From Ophiothrix spiculata (Eukaryota > Echinodermata > Ophiuroidea > Amphilepidida > Ophiotrichidae): a stretch of DNA of 20,666 nt. The DNA lies in NCBI GenBank assembly GCA_000969725.1, contig JXSR01S073023.1; one strand, written 5' to 3'. Position 1 is the first letter of the stretch. Every line of letters starts with the position of its first letter. The notes beneath the pieces are model-generated. The model did no database searches. It was given only the letters and a program-made list of their open reading frames with translations, and had not been told where the DNA came from. Positions 1-7,976 of this stretch are shown one piece after another. The position numbers and the translations under genes were made by a program.

Positions 1-347
1 GTTTACAAATACCATACATTAGATATGCTAAAAGGAGCAACATGTTCGAGCCGACAACTGGTCCCTTTTGCCGCGGCGGTACACATATATGCATATATAT
101 ATTTAATTTTTTAAATATTTCATATCAAAAGTTGGAAAACAAAAAATGGCAATATAACACAGTGGCACAGTGAGTATTGTGCTAATGTAGTTACTTCCAA
201 TACAGCTGAAGTTTAGTTACATTCAATGGAACTGGGCAATTACACAAAATAAAAATCACTTTATGTTAGATTGTGAAATTGCCCAGCTCTTATCATAGGT
301 GTAAATTTACAAAATATTTTTTAATAATTCACTGTTCATGAGCTCAC
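1..347. other. Non-coding AT-rich flank, probably intron
   Basis: No credible coding sequence is seen. On the minus strand it lies just downstream of the splice donor (GTGAGC) that ends the hAT-like exon at 348, so it would be intron of that gene. It holds an AT microsatellite-like patch (about 85-125) and a hairpin at 231-286, listed separately. Confidence 0.5.
231..286. repeat. Short hairpin, about 17-bp arms
   Basis: ACTGGGCAATTACACAA at the left pairs with TTGTGAAATTGCCCAG at the right, with one internal mismatch, around a loop of roughly 20 AT-rich bases. It may be a miniature inverted-repeat remnant or a transcribed hairpin within the presumed intron. No target duplication is evident. 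Confidence 0.45.
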
Positions 348-1115
348 CTATCTTGAGGTATCTTGAAATCTGTGAATGTGGTGTCAATAGCAATCTTCAA
401 ATTCTCTGCATTCGCATCCCCATGTGCATCGATATCTTGCAAACCAATAACATAGTACACAGGTAATCCTCCTCTTTCAAGACGCACAAGGATGAGTTCT
501 TTTTCACTACCTGTTTTCTTGGGTTGGGAGCCATCAGTCAAAATAGAGAAGGCAGTTGCACTGCAGAGTATAACTGCTAATACTTGGATAAACTAGAACA
601 GGCCTTAGAGTTGTCCATACCCTGAATCAACCTGACGCCATTTGATTTCTGTATGTTTACCAAAGATTTGAAATTTGAAAGGGGTAGGCCATCCTTAGCT
701 AACTCCAAAGCTGTTTTGAACAGTTTGCGATAAGCATCAGCTGCGGCTTTGTGAAAAGCATCATCAATTCGTCTTTGCTTATTTCCGGAGTCAGGCAGAG
801 AACCAGATGTCACGGTTGAAGCAACCTGATTAGAACTTGAACTAAGGTCAGACGAGTCGGAGCTCAGAAGCTTCTCGTATTCCGAAAGATAAATATGGCC
901 ACTCCCAACACAATAGGTTGAACTTGGGAATTCTATTCAGATTCTGGAGGAACGTGTGATTTCAAATGCTGCTGAAGAGGCTCCCACTCTACTTTAGCAT
1001 TATATTTGGTAAATATCTGACAAGCTCTGCCATTAGCATAGCTTGAGCCAAGATCAACGCCATGAAGTTTCTCCAGATTCACTATTTTTTGCATGTTTGT
1101 GAAAGTTTGTTCTTC
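348..1115 (-). pseudogene. hAT-transposase-like protein, broken, spliced
   Basis: Three stretches of convincing protein sequence follow each other on the minus strand. The first (1115 to 933) begins after an acceptor-like CCTAG and includes MQKIVNLEKLHGVDLG. The second (about 930 to 577) includes HIYLSEYEKLL, a Ser-rich linker, then AADAYRKLFKTALELAKDGL and SLVNIQKSNGVRLIQG. The third (about 577 to 348) includes VILCSATAFSILTDGSQ and ELILVRLERGGLPVYY. TDGSQ matches the place of the first catalytic Asp in the RNase H-like fold of hAT transposases and their ZNF862/KIAA1586-type domesticated relatives, from memory of those families. The exon ends at a good donor, AG|GTGAGC, at 348/347, so the second and third catalytic residues would lie outside the window. 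The frame breaks near 933 and near 575; the latter also appears to have lost about eight residues. It is therefore a decayed transposase or host gene copy. The family call is fairly sure, the exon structure less so. Confidence 0.6.
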
Positions 1116-1171
1116 CTAGGCTATGAAGTATGCGATCTGAAATAACCTTACGAGCCTGTCAAATAACTTAC

Positions 1172-1242
1172 AGTGCATACGAAGTACCAGTCGTTGCATT
1201 GGCCTTTCAGCTGGTGCGGCATCCTCAGCAATACATATGCAG
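1172..1242 (-). other. Possible upstream exon of the hAT-like gene
   Basis: A 71-base segment on the minus strand is bounded by a strong acceptor (TTTTTCCTTGCAG) and a perfect donor (ACT|GTAAGT). One frame is fully open (AYVLLRMPHQLKGQCNDWYF and onward) and would join in phase to the piece starting at 1115, across an intron of only 56 bases. The peptide is not recognised. The very short intron is unusual for a deuterostome, so this may be chance, or a relic of a longer structure. Confidence 0.35.
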
Positions 1243-1521
1243 CTGCAAGGAAAAATGGTATAAAAGATAGGAAATTCCATTAATAAAGTGTACAGCTCTA
1301 AATTATGTCAATAATAAGGCCAAATTAAAAAAAAAAGTTATAAAAGAGTCCCTGCTCTCCTTTTTAAATGTTTATTTTTTTCAACTTATTTTGTACACTT
1401 ATTATACATTCATCACCATTTACCAAGCAGTCATGACCTTTGAAGATTTATTTAAAAAAGGTTAAAACTTGTAAATCTTTCAAATGTATAAGAGAACAAA
1501 ACAAAACAAAAGTTTAGACTT
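1243..1521. other. Non-coding, nothing recognised
   Basis: AT-rich DNA with homopolymer runs and no plausible coding frame. It would be intron if the exon at 1172-1242 is real. Confidence 0.4.
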
Positions 1522-1755
1522 TATGGCCACAATACTTCGTACGAACGGTTAGGCCTGTATAGTTTTGATGTTGATTTGACCAGTTTGTATGAACTTTTAA
1601 AATCGGGGGGTGGGGGGTTGGAAAAACTGTGTCTGTAGACCATACGAAATTAGTAGATAATGGTTTTTGAAAATGTCATCATGCTCTAAGCAATTTTGTA
1701 ATACAAATTGTAACCATTCGTAGGATACGAACACTGTGCAACAAATTGTGACCAT
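1522..1755. mobile_element. 234-bp inverted-repeat element, copy A
   Basis: The ends are TATGGCCACAAT on the left and ATTGTGACCATA on the right. An inner pair, CGTACGAACGGTTA and TAACCATTCGTAGG, extends the inverted repeat to about 30 bp with gaps. TA stands at both outer edges, as for Tc1/mariner-type miniature elements that duplicate TA. The centre has a G-run near 1605-1617 and AAAACTGTGTCTGTAGACC. A diverged relative lies at about 11027-11232. There is no coding capacity; it would depend on a transposase elsewhere. Confidence 0.7.
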
Positions 1756-2432
1756 AGTCTAGGCTATACATGTACATGTGCTGTTGCATATATCGTCACT
1801 GTACAAAGTCTGTGGGAACTGTTCAATGCTGGAGATAATTTCGGTAGGTTTTCACGCGAAAAATAATGTATTCTGGTGGGATATTAAAAGCCTCCTCTTT
1901 CCTAAAACTTGATGTGTGTGAACTGATTTAGTTCCATTTTATTAAGCCTGGCATGTTGGAGGTAGTCCATACACAAAATTGAAATCACAGTGTTCAGACC
2001 AAGAAAATTGTCAAACTATGTAAGTAACTCTGGAATAGCCTATTTACGTACTTCAATCAACTTCAGCATGATTTAGCTATTTGTAGAAGAATCTCAATTC
2101 CAGTAAGTTTTATTAGTCCTTTTCAACATCCAATGTATGTAACACTTTGACTGAAAAGTGTGAAACACTTCATTTAGAGAAGTAATTTATTTGTACTTTG
2201 TTTAATTGGTATTGCAAGGCTCTCCCTGCAAATAACCAAATTTGGAATGGGTGAATTTGTGGGTTAATAGATTCGGATGTAAAAAGTGGTTTCAGAGTAG
2301 CTGATGTGCGGCAGATGACCAAGCTTGTAGTTGTTGCAGACGACCATGCATTTGCAACTTTCAGTTGCCGTAATGTAGCACCGCTCATTTGCATATTGCC
2401 ACAATGGTCTGTTGCAAGAAAAGTTTGATTTA
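1756..2432. other. Non-coding, nothing recognised
   Basis: No inverted repeats or protein similarity were noticed. A minus-strand open frame of 91 codons lies at 2170-2445, but its amino-acid sequence looks random and it runs into the neighbouring element. There is a small palindrome, ACATGTACATGT, near 1768-1779. Confidence 0.4.
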
Positions 2433-2547
2433 GGGGCGACTTCAAAACTCAATTGTCTGTCGGTTCTGGGTAGTTCTGGGCAGTTGGCTTCCAGTTAAAC
2501 CGCCAAGAATGGTCACGCAACCGTCGGTTAAGTTTTGAAGCGACCCC
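2433..2547. mobile_element. 115-bp miniature inverted-repeat element
   Basis: The left end GGGGCGACTTCAAAACTCAA pairs with the right end TTAAGTTTTGAAGCGACCCC, about 17 of 20 positions matching. TTA flanks both sides and may be the target duplication. There is no coding capacity. The family is unknown to me. Confidence 0.65.
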
Positions 2548-2734
2548 TTATTCCAACTCAACATAGCGTGTCATGTCAAGGTAATCGATAAATCGGCTTG
2601 TTGTGCTTGCCACAAATTATCCAGATACCACAAGGTTAAGTTGGCACACTTGAAATTGACGTCATGCTGGTCTTACAACCACCACGACAGACACTCTAAA
2701 ACCAGCTTAAATCAATTTCTTGGTAAATGTATTA

Positions 2735-2946
2735 TATACGTATAAGTGGTATTTTTCGCGCTACATTTATTTTCGTGCTTTTCGCGCAAAATGAGATTAG
2801 CGCGAAAATAAATGCACCGTGAATTATAATGTGTATTTGTTGCAAAGGATATTCAATACTCGGCCAATGTTCACGTGCGCAAAAATAAAAACGCGCGAAA
2901 AGGTCCAAAATTGGCCATGTGCGAAAATATTGGCGTTTACAGTATA
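2735..2946. mobile_element. GCGAAAA-rich foldback element
   Basis: This is a compact cluster of TTTCGCGC and GCGCGAAAA blocks in opposite orientations, ending at the right in GGCGTTTACAGTATA. Elements with TACTGTAAACGCC-type ends and internal CGCGAAAATAAAT blocks are common in marine invertebrate genomes; that is a recollection, not a search. The left end (TATACGTATAAGTGG) matches the right end only loosely, so the edges are approximate. Confidence 0.5.
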
Positions 2947-3108
2947 TGAAATAATAAAATATCAACGAATCAGACTTCTGCAAATCTCTCTTCCATCTAG
3001 TGCCTTTACTGCATAATATGTGAAACATCAAAAACCTTTAGTAAAGTTTGCAGTTTCACTTTGAGCTATAGTGTAAAATACACGCATAAGTCGTATTCTG
3101 ACAAAATG

Positions 3109-3342
3109 TTAATTTTTACAGATTTTAAATTTAAATGCCTTTCTTAACTTAAACTCTCCTAGCATAATATCAAGTTCCATTACAACTCCAAAATATCTAA
3201 AAACTTCAACTTTCAAGATGTTGTCGCATTCGAAATGTATGTCCTGGTTTCTCAGGGTTAGGTATTTGCACATATCATGATTTGAAGAAACTTCTGGGTG
3301 TCGTATGAATTTAGTAAAGCTGAAGGCATGTAGAATCTGCAA
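3109..3342 (-). pseudogene. Possible LINE reverse-transcriptase scrap
   Basis: A minus-strand frame contains IHFECDNILKVEVFRYFGVV followed by a basic stretch. This resembles the motif at the end of the palm of CR1/L2-like LINE reverse transcriptases (hydrophobic strand, a short turn, then F-x-YLGV). No catalytic box is present and the flanks show no more of a LINE, so it would be a short remnant. The match is by eye and weak; a chance open frame is a real alternative. Confidence 0.28.
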
Positions 3343-3408
3343 TAAAACAAGTTGTGCAAGGATTGACTTTACTGGACGTTTGTGGTGGATGGTAATATAT
3401 GAAGATCA

Positions 3409-3980
3409 AGAGCTTGTTTCCCAAAGGGCCTAAATGATCAACTTTTGGTCAAAATTGAGTTATTGGTGCCATAGTGTGGTACTATAGTAGTAGTTTCATG
3501 GAACCAAACTATTTTTCCCAGAAATTGCTTTCATTGAGCTTACCAGTGCACAAAAATCTCAGTTTGATTCCAAAAGGGCCTAAATCCACAGTTTATTTCC
3601 AAAAGTGCCTAAATCCACTGCCTAGTGAAAATAAAGCTTTACATAAAAAATGAACAATGAATTTCTGATTTCCTTGAGTGTTGTCTGGGTTCGAGCCCCG
3701 GGCCAGGCAGTTTTCGTCTCCTTGTTTCCTTGGGCAAGAAACTTTACTCTACTTGCTCAGTGGTCGGACAGTCACGTAAAGCCGTGGGTCCCCTGTGCGA
3801 ATGCTCCTTCATAGGGCGCTGCATACAGTGTATACCTGTGAGTCACTTAAGTTAGAGGACCAATTCCTAAGGTAATGCAGCAAAAACTTGAAAAGTAATT
3901 TTGCGCAACAAGAAATAACTTTTTGCTGGTTTTCTCAAAAAGTACTCAGATGGATTTACGCCCTTTAGGAAACAAACTCT
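3409..3980. mobile_element. 572-bp inverted-repeat element with subterminal repeats
   Basis: The left end AGAGCTTGTTTCCCAAAGGG, continuing into CCTAAAT, matches the reverse complement of the right end (AGAGTTTGTTTCCTAAAGGG, continuing into CGTAAAT) with three differences. TCA flanks both sides as a possible 3-bp target duplication. The end motif TTCCAAAAGGGCCTAAATCC recurs inside at about 3569-3588 and 3598-3617 with small changes, as expected for subterminal transposase-binding repeats. The middle carries a SINE-like block, listed separately. There is no transposase. Confidence 0.65.
3676..3862 (+). mobile_element. SINE-like insert inside the 572-bp element
   Basis: GGTTCGAGCCC at 3688-3698 matches an RNA polymerase III B box. 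It is followed by a GC-richer domain with TTCCTTGGGCAAGAAACTTTA (near 3726-3746), TGCTCAGTGG, and GTGGGTCCCCTGTGCGAATG. This order of CTTGGGCAAG, CTCAGT and a terminal GGTCC block resembles the conserved central domains of widespread metazoan tRNA-derived SINEs. I see no A box upstream, so the tRNA-like head may be truncated. The block is much richer in GC than its host element, which supports a separate insertion. Confidence 0.5.
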
Positions 3981-4455
3981 TCATATGTATATTCAAGCAC
4001 CTGGCAAATACGCAGCAAGTTACAGCATTGTAGTGCCCAGAAATAAGTTCAACTTTATTGTTAACATTTGCTGCAACCTGTTTGTTGTCACCACTATTCA
4101 CTGGACTACAACTCTAATATATGTGTATGAAAGCCAAAGATGTATGGCATTGATTGTAAAGATTATGTGAACCAATGCAGGAGCTTGCATTGTATCCAAC
4201 ACAAGCTTCTAGCATAAAGTAGAAATTGAACACTACGAAAAGAATGTTTTATGCCTCATGGGAAATATTGATAATCCCCTAAATTTGAGGATATTTATAA
4301 GGTTTTGAAACACCTTATTTGTGATGCTGTGTGGATTATCTAGCTTTGTTTCACATATTAAACATGTCTCTATGTTTGAGTTGTCCATGTCTAATTATTC
4401 GATCCTTTGGGGAAAAAAACACTTTCAGGGAAAAACTTTTGATATTAAAATAATA
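3981..4455. other. Non-coding, nothing recognised
   Basis: AT-rich DNA between two mobile elements. Short open frames on the plus strand (3985-4170 and 4321-4518) show no recognisable protein; the second runs into the next element. Confidence 0.4.
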
Positions 4456-4693
4456 TATGTGATGGCTCACCCCGAAAAGGGGGACTTTGCGACAGAACAT
4501 GTTTCAAGAAACCGGTGAAAATAGGCAGCAAAAAATAAAGAAAATAATAAGAATTTCCAGCAAATTTGTTCATCTTGATCAATTTCAACAAGGTGTCATT
4601 TTAAAGCTTAGAAAATGCTGTAACAGATGAAATGATAAAATCAAAATTGATATCACCTTCAAAGTCCCCCCTTTCGGGGTGAGCCATCACATA
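4456..4693. mobile_element. 234-bp element with GC-rich 36-bp terminal inverted repeats
   Basis: The left end reads TGTGATGGCTCACCCCGAAA then AGGGGGACTTTG. The right end is its reverse complement with one A/G difference. TA stands outside both ends (4456-4457, 4692-4693), matching a TA target duplication. The near-identity of the arms suggests a young insertion. The internal 21-base block at 4590-4610 (AAGGTGTCATTTTAAAGCTT then A) is identical to one in the element at 19568-19984, although the ends of the two differ. Confidence 0.8.
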
Positions 4694-4807
4694 TGTATTT
4701 TGGAAATTTAACAATTTAAATCATATGTCTTGTTAGAATTATTTTTCTACCAAATCAAACATTAATCAGGGTAGAACTCGTTGGTGCATACATAATTTAA
4801 GGAGCAA

Positions 4808-5002
4808 TAGACCATATCGATAATTGACCTACTCCCGCCGTTGATGGGGTAAATCCACAGAATCGGACGGGGAACAGAACTCAGAGCGAGAGCAAGTAGT
4901 GTGTTAATCATACTTGGCCTCGTTCTGAGTTCCGATTCCCCGTCCGGTTCTGTGGATTTACCCCATCAACGGCGGGATTATGTCAATTATCGATATGGTC
5001 TA
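4808..5002. mobile_element. 195-bp near-perfect foldback element, copy 1
   Basis: The two arms are about 85 bases each and cover almost the whole element: GACCATATCGATAATTGAC, then CCCGCCGTTGATGGGGTAAA, then TCGGACGGGGAA, around a short centre near 4895-4920. TA at both edges suggests a TA-duplicating (Tc1/mariner-type) miniature element. A transcript would fold into one long hairpin. A second copy, interrupted by another element, lies at 5300-5405 plus 6370-6460. Confidence 0.8.
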
Positions 5003-5299
5003 TTCATAATGTACATTTCAACCACAAGGTCACCTTTGTTTAAATTCAGATTTTAGGCTTATAAGAATCCCTGACTGGTAAATTTTACATATCCTAAAAA
5101 AATGTGTTAGCATTTTTGAGAAATGAGAACATGTGTCATTTCCTTAAAGGTAATCTTCAATATTCCATGTCTCATTTAATATAATATGTATATTTTAAAA
5201 GATATATTTATAGAATAAAATATTTTCAGAAAAAGAAAGAAATCAACTGTGTGTTATGTTATTATTATGATTATTATGACTACAAATAATTGAATACGC
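5003..5299. other. Non-coding, nothing recognised
   Basis: AT-rich spacer between the two foldback copies, with an ATT-rich simple-sequence patch near 5258-5280. No coding sequence is seen. Confidence 0.4.
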
Positions 5300-5405
5300 T
5301 ATTTCCATTCCTATAATTGACATACTTACGCCGTTGATGGGGTAAATCCACAAAATCGGATGGGGAAGCGGAACTCAGGAGGCTAAGTAGGGTCATATCA
5401 TACTT

Positions 5406-6369
5406 GGTGGCATGTCATTAGCTGGGTATGCTAAAAAGGTGGTGGTGTTACATTTTTTCATGGGTTCTCGAACTTAATTTGATGTAAATTCACTATTCCT
5501 TGATCTATGGACTTGTTTAATATCTCATTTGAAAGCTTACACTTTCTGCTATTTGTGGCAGTAGTTTAATCTTCATGGGTTACATAATTCAAGAGAGACA
5601 ATGGTTTGAACTTGGCAGTACAAGGGTGGTGGTGCCTACGGATGCGGAGCCTACGGATGCGGTAGATAGCCAAATTGAGACAATATCACCATTTCGGAAG
5701 GTTTGACACTGCTGGAACATTCACAAATGGATTCAGTGACCTCAAATACATACAGATAGTCACCAACATGGCTAAAATTTGGTATATAATTACAGTAATT
5801 GGCAAATTTATCATTTTTAGACCTTCCCCAGACCCCCTCCCCCCTCGATCAGTTTTTTGGGCAGCACCTTCTCATTTTTTGTCCGATTTTGACAAATTTG
5901 GTGTCAAAATGTTCAGGGGATCAAGCTGCATCAAATAAGAATAAGGACAGAATGATTTGAAACATCACTATTTTCTACCCTTGTATATCCCGCCTCTAAT
6001 TAATTGAAGGTCATTAACACCAAGACCCTAAGGGTCTGTTTCAAGTTTAATGCATCAAAGTAACTATTAAAGTGTTTAGAACATATCCTGAAAAAAATAA
6101 CTGTTTACCATAAATCATTCCAATTTATGACTTGCTTTAGTAAAAACAGGCAATTTTGAGAAAAACGCGTTTGAAAATTACAGTTTGCATTGCCGTCTAT
6201 GGAGTAATTAACCATTAATTAGCTCATTATGCCAAAACAAAAGTGATATTTGGCTAAAAAGTTACTTGAATTGAAAGAGATCAATAATATTAACATCATA
6301 TCAAACAATTGTTGTTTTGACAATTTTGACCATGTAACACATTTTTAAACCACCTCATGAAATGCCACC
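5406..6369. mobile_element. 964-bp inverted-repeat element inserted in foldback copy 2
   Basis: The ends are GGTGGCATGTCAT on the left and ATGAAATGCCACC on the right, with one mismatch over 13 bp. Subterminal GGTGGTGTTACAT on the left and ATGTAACAC on the right also mirror each other. ACTT occurs on both sides (5402-5405, 6370-6373), and the uninterrupted copy 1 has a single ACTTGGCC here, so ACTT is a 4-bp target duplication. Inside is an 87-codon open frame (5675-5938) with no recognisable family. It is non-autonomous and its superfamily is not identified. Confidence 0.75.
5621..5983. mobile_element. Possible 363-bp CAAGGGT-ended element
   Basis: CAAGGGTGG at the left and CTACCCTTG at the right are nearly complementary, and TA stands directly outside both (5619-5620, 5984-5985). 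The same CAAGGGTAG end is used by the element at 6902-7976. The inverted repeat is only 9 bp, so support is moderate. Near the left end a 14-base unit, GCCTACGGATGCGG, occurs twice in tandem (about 5634-5662). If real, this is a third level of nesting. Confidence 0.4.
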
Positions 6370-6616
6370 ACTTGGCCTCGTTCCGAGTTCAGATTCTCCG
6401 TCCGATCCTGTAGATTTACCCCATCAACGGCGGGAGTATGTCAGTTATAGGAATGGTCTATACCTATTTTTACGACGGGAATTCATAACAATTGGTAGAT
6501 TTAACGGGTTCGCCGTCGGACAAGTTTTGAACTGTCAAGTTTTCGTCAGGAGTAGCTCTGACTTCTTCAGGACAAATATTATTATAAAGACATGTGGGCC
6601 GTCACTTCCCACTGAT

Positions 6617-6886
6617 GACTCGCATGAGTCATTCACTGAAGGCTGCCCCTTGCCAACAGTGTTAAAAGCAGATCACCTCTTTGAGATGGTGGTGGCTCTG
6701 AAAAGAGCCTTTCTGAAGGCTGCCCCTTGCCTTGTCACTTCTCGATCAGGTAGCAATCTGTTCAGTTGGAGACTATAGGCAAGGGGCAGCCTACACACAT
6801 AGAGGTATAATAGGGGCAACCTACTTTTGTGTAAATAACTGTTTGCAAGGGGCAGCCTTCAGAAAGACTCTTATTTTAAGAGCCAC
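6617..6886. repeat. Repeat cluster of hairpin plus TGAAGGCTGCCCCTTGCC modules
   Basis: The 18-base unit TGAAGGCTGCCCCTTGCC occurs in direct orientation at 6637-6654 and 6714-6731, and inverted and shortened at 6778-6792 and 6845-6861. A small hairpin precedes both direct copies (6617-6630, GACTC/GAGTC; and 6694-6709), and one follows the outer inverted copy (6866-6884). The outer pair, 6693-6731 and 6845-6886, forms a foldback of roughly 195 bp. No coding sequence is seen. Confidence 0.6.
6677..6709 (-). promoter_or_regulatory. Histone-type mRNA 3'-end signal (stem-loop plus HDE)
   Basis: On the minus strand, AAAGGCTCTTTTCAGAGCC is followed by ACCACCA. It has the canonical 6-bp stem and UUUC loop (6694-6709) bound by SLBP in replication-dependent histone pre-mRNAs, with the usual A-rich 5' flank and ACC 3' flank. 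Eleven bases further on is AAAGAG (6682 to 6677), the core of the histone downstream element that pairs with CUCUUU in U7 snRNA. No histone coding sequence lies upstream. A degenerate mirror copy sits on the plus strand at 6866-6884 (GACTCTTATTTTAAGAGCC). Whether it is used is unknown; the sequence match itself is strong. Confidence 0.6.
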
Positions 6887-6901
6887 AAATATCTCATATT
6901 A

Positions 6902-7976
6902 CAAGGGTAGAAATTCGTCTTTGTGTGCGTGAATCAAACTTGATTTTGCGCGAATCATGATTCACGCAAACCGCGTATAAGTTGATTCTCGCAAATTATT
7001 TTAGGTGAATCAAATTTGATAACGTTGATAATCTTCTTGCTATCAATTTTGAAATTGAATTCAAATAGTTCTTGTTTTGTTTATACATAAGGCTCCATGC
7101 AATTATAAAGCTTACATTAAACTTAACCTAATTTATACAAAAGAACGAATAATCTTTACATATCATCACATGAAAATTTCTGCTTAATTGTAGAAAGTTA
7201 AAATATTTTTCAGGGGCCCGAAATTGGCACTGCAGAATTTTGCACCACAAAGTCAAGACGTATTTTTTGATGACCATCCATGGCCTGGTATTCTTTCTGA
7301 TATATCGTATTTAATACTCCGTCCTACCATGCTTACCCGATACTATACGCCCCAAAAATCATTTTATTTATTTATTATTTTACTCACCTCTTGGCCTTGA
7401 CCGTAATAATGACCCTGAATCCAGCCAAACAAATTAGACGCACGCCGACTTTGACAGCCTGCAAAGCAGCATGTGACAGCTGATTGTGGATAAAGCCATT
7501 TCACAATAAAACGAAAATGCCGATTGGCTGAACACTTATCTTTCCTCATTCAATATCCAATCAGTGACTGAGACACAACGATAGACCTGATTAAGTAGCG
7601 GCGATACAATTGGCTGTTACGGCGTTTAATTAACGCTATTATAGACAAATCAAAGACTCCGTTATTTATTGCAAATTGATCATGGTATTGATAATGCGGT
7701 GGTACGAATTCTCGGCTTCCGATACACCATATTTACCAATGGCAGATGACTCGACTCGGGCCGTGAATTAAGCAAAGATTAATTAAAAATTTTACCAAAT
7801 CATTAAAATTGAGTAATATTATTGCAAGTCAGTATTTTACTGCATGAAATAATTGTCAAATGCTTGTTCAGAGTTCATAAGCTTACAACTTTCGTGCGAA
7901 TCAGTTGTTGATTCGCGCTGCCAGTAATTTGCGAAAATCTTTACGCGAATCGATTCGCGTCAAATTTCTACCCTTG
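6902..7976. mobile_element. 1.07-kb element with CAAGGGTAGAAATT ends
   Basis: CAAGGGTAGAAATT at 6902-6915 and AATTTCTACCCTTG at 7963-7976 are exact inverted repeats. About 110 bases inside each end lie several copies of GCGAATC/GATTCGC-type blocks (6929-6985 and 7894-7958), resembling subterminal transposase-binding sites. TA precedes the left end, but the right end abuts the composite element's arm (CCTGATG), so no clean target duplication is visible. There is no transposase frame. The interior is less AT-biased and carries CCAAT boxes and a splice donor, listed separately. Confidence 0.6.
7388..7620 (-). promoter_or_regulatory. Orphan CCAAT cluster and exon-like segment with splice donor
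   Basis: CCAAT boxes occur within about 90 bases: on the minus strand at 7613-7609 and 7527-7523 (both within CAGCCAAT), and on the plus strand at 7557-7561 (CCAATCAG). Downstream on the minus strand is an ideal donor, AAGAG|GTGAGTA, at 7388/7387. This is the layout of a promoter plus first exon. A 61-codon frame starting at 7549 crosses the donor but is not recognisable. It could start a transcript running toward the hAT-like exons at 1242-348, or be chance. Confidence 0.3.

Larger units (their letters stand above)
5300..6460. mobile_element. Foldback element copy 2, split by an insertion
   Basis: The left half is at 5300-5405 (CCTATAATTGACATACTTAC, then CCGTTGATGGGGTAAATCCA). The right half is at 6370-6460 (TTGGCCTCGTTCCGAGTT, then TACCCCATCAACGGCGGGAG). 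Together they make the same structure as the intact copy at 4808-5002, and each piece starts exactly where the other stops. The arms differ more from each other than in copy 1, so copy 2 appears older. Confidence 0.75.

Noticed and set aside
2170-2445. 91-codon minus-strand frame
   Set aside because: Random-looking composition, it overlaps an element end, and there are no splice or start features.
3688-3698. tRNA gene suggested by a perfect B box
   Set aside because: No cloverleaf, A box or acceptor stem surrounds it; a SINE-like origin fits better.
5675-5938. 87-codon open frame inside the nested element
   Set aside because: No recognisable domain, and a Pro-rich stretch from a C-run. It is too short for a transposase.
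6524-6549. Hammerhead ribozyme suggested by CTGACGA on the minus strand (and CTGATGA at 7978-7984)
   Set aside because: The GAAA core box and a consistent three-stem fold are missing; only one weak stem can be drawn.
6362-6778. 138-codon plus-strand open frame
   Set aside because: It spans the right half of a foldback element, the arm of the composite insertion and the hairpin-module repeats. The product looks like translated repeat DNA and matches no family.
6712-6900. Histone coding sequence upstream of the stem-loop
   Set aside because: None of the minus-strand frames shows the C-terminal end of H2A, H2B, H3, H4 or H1.
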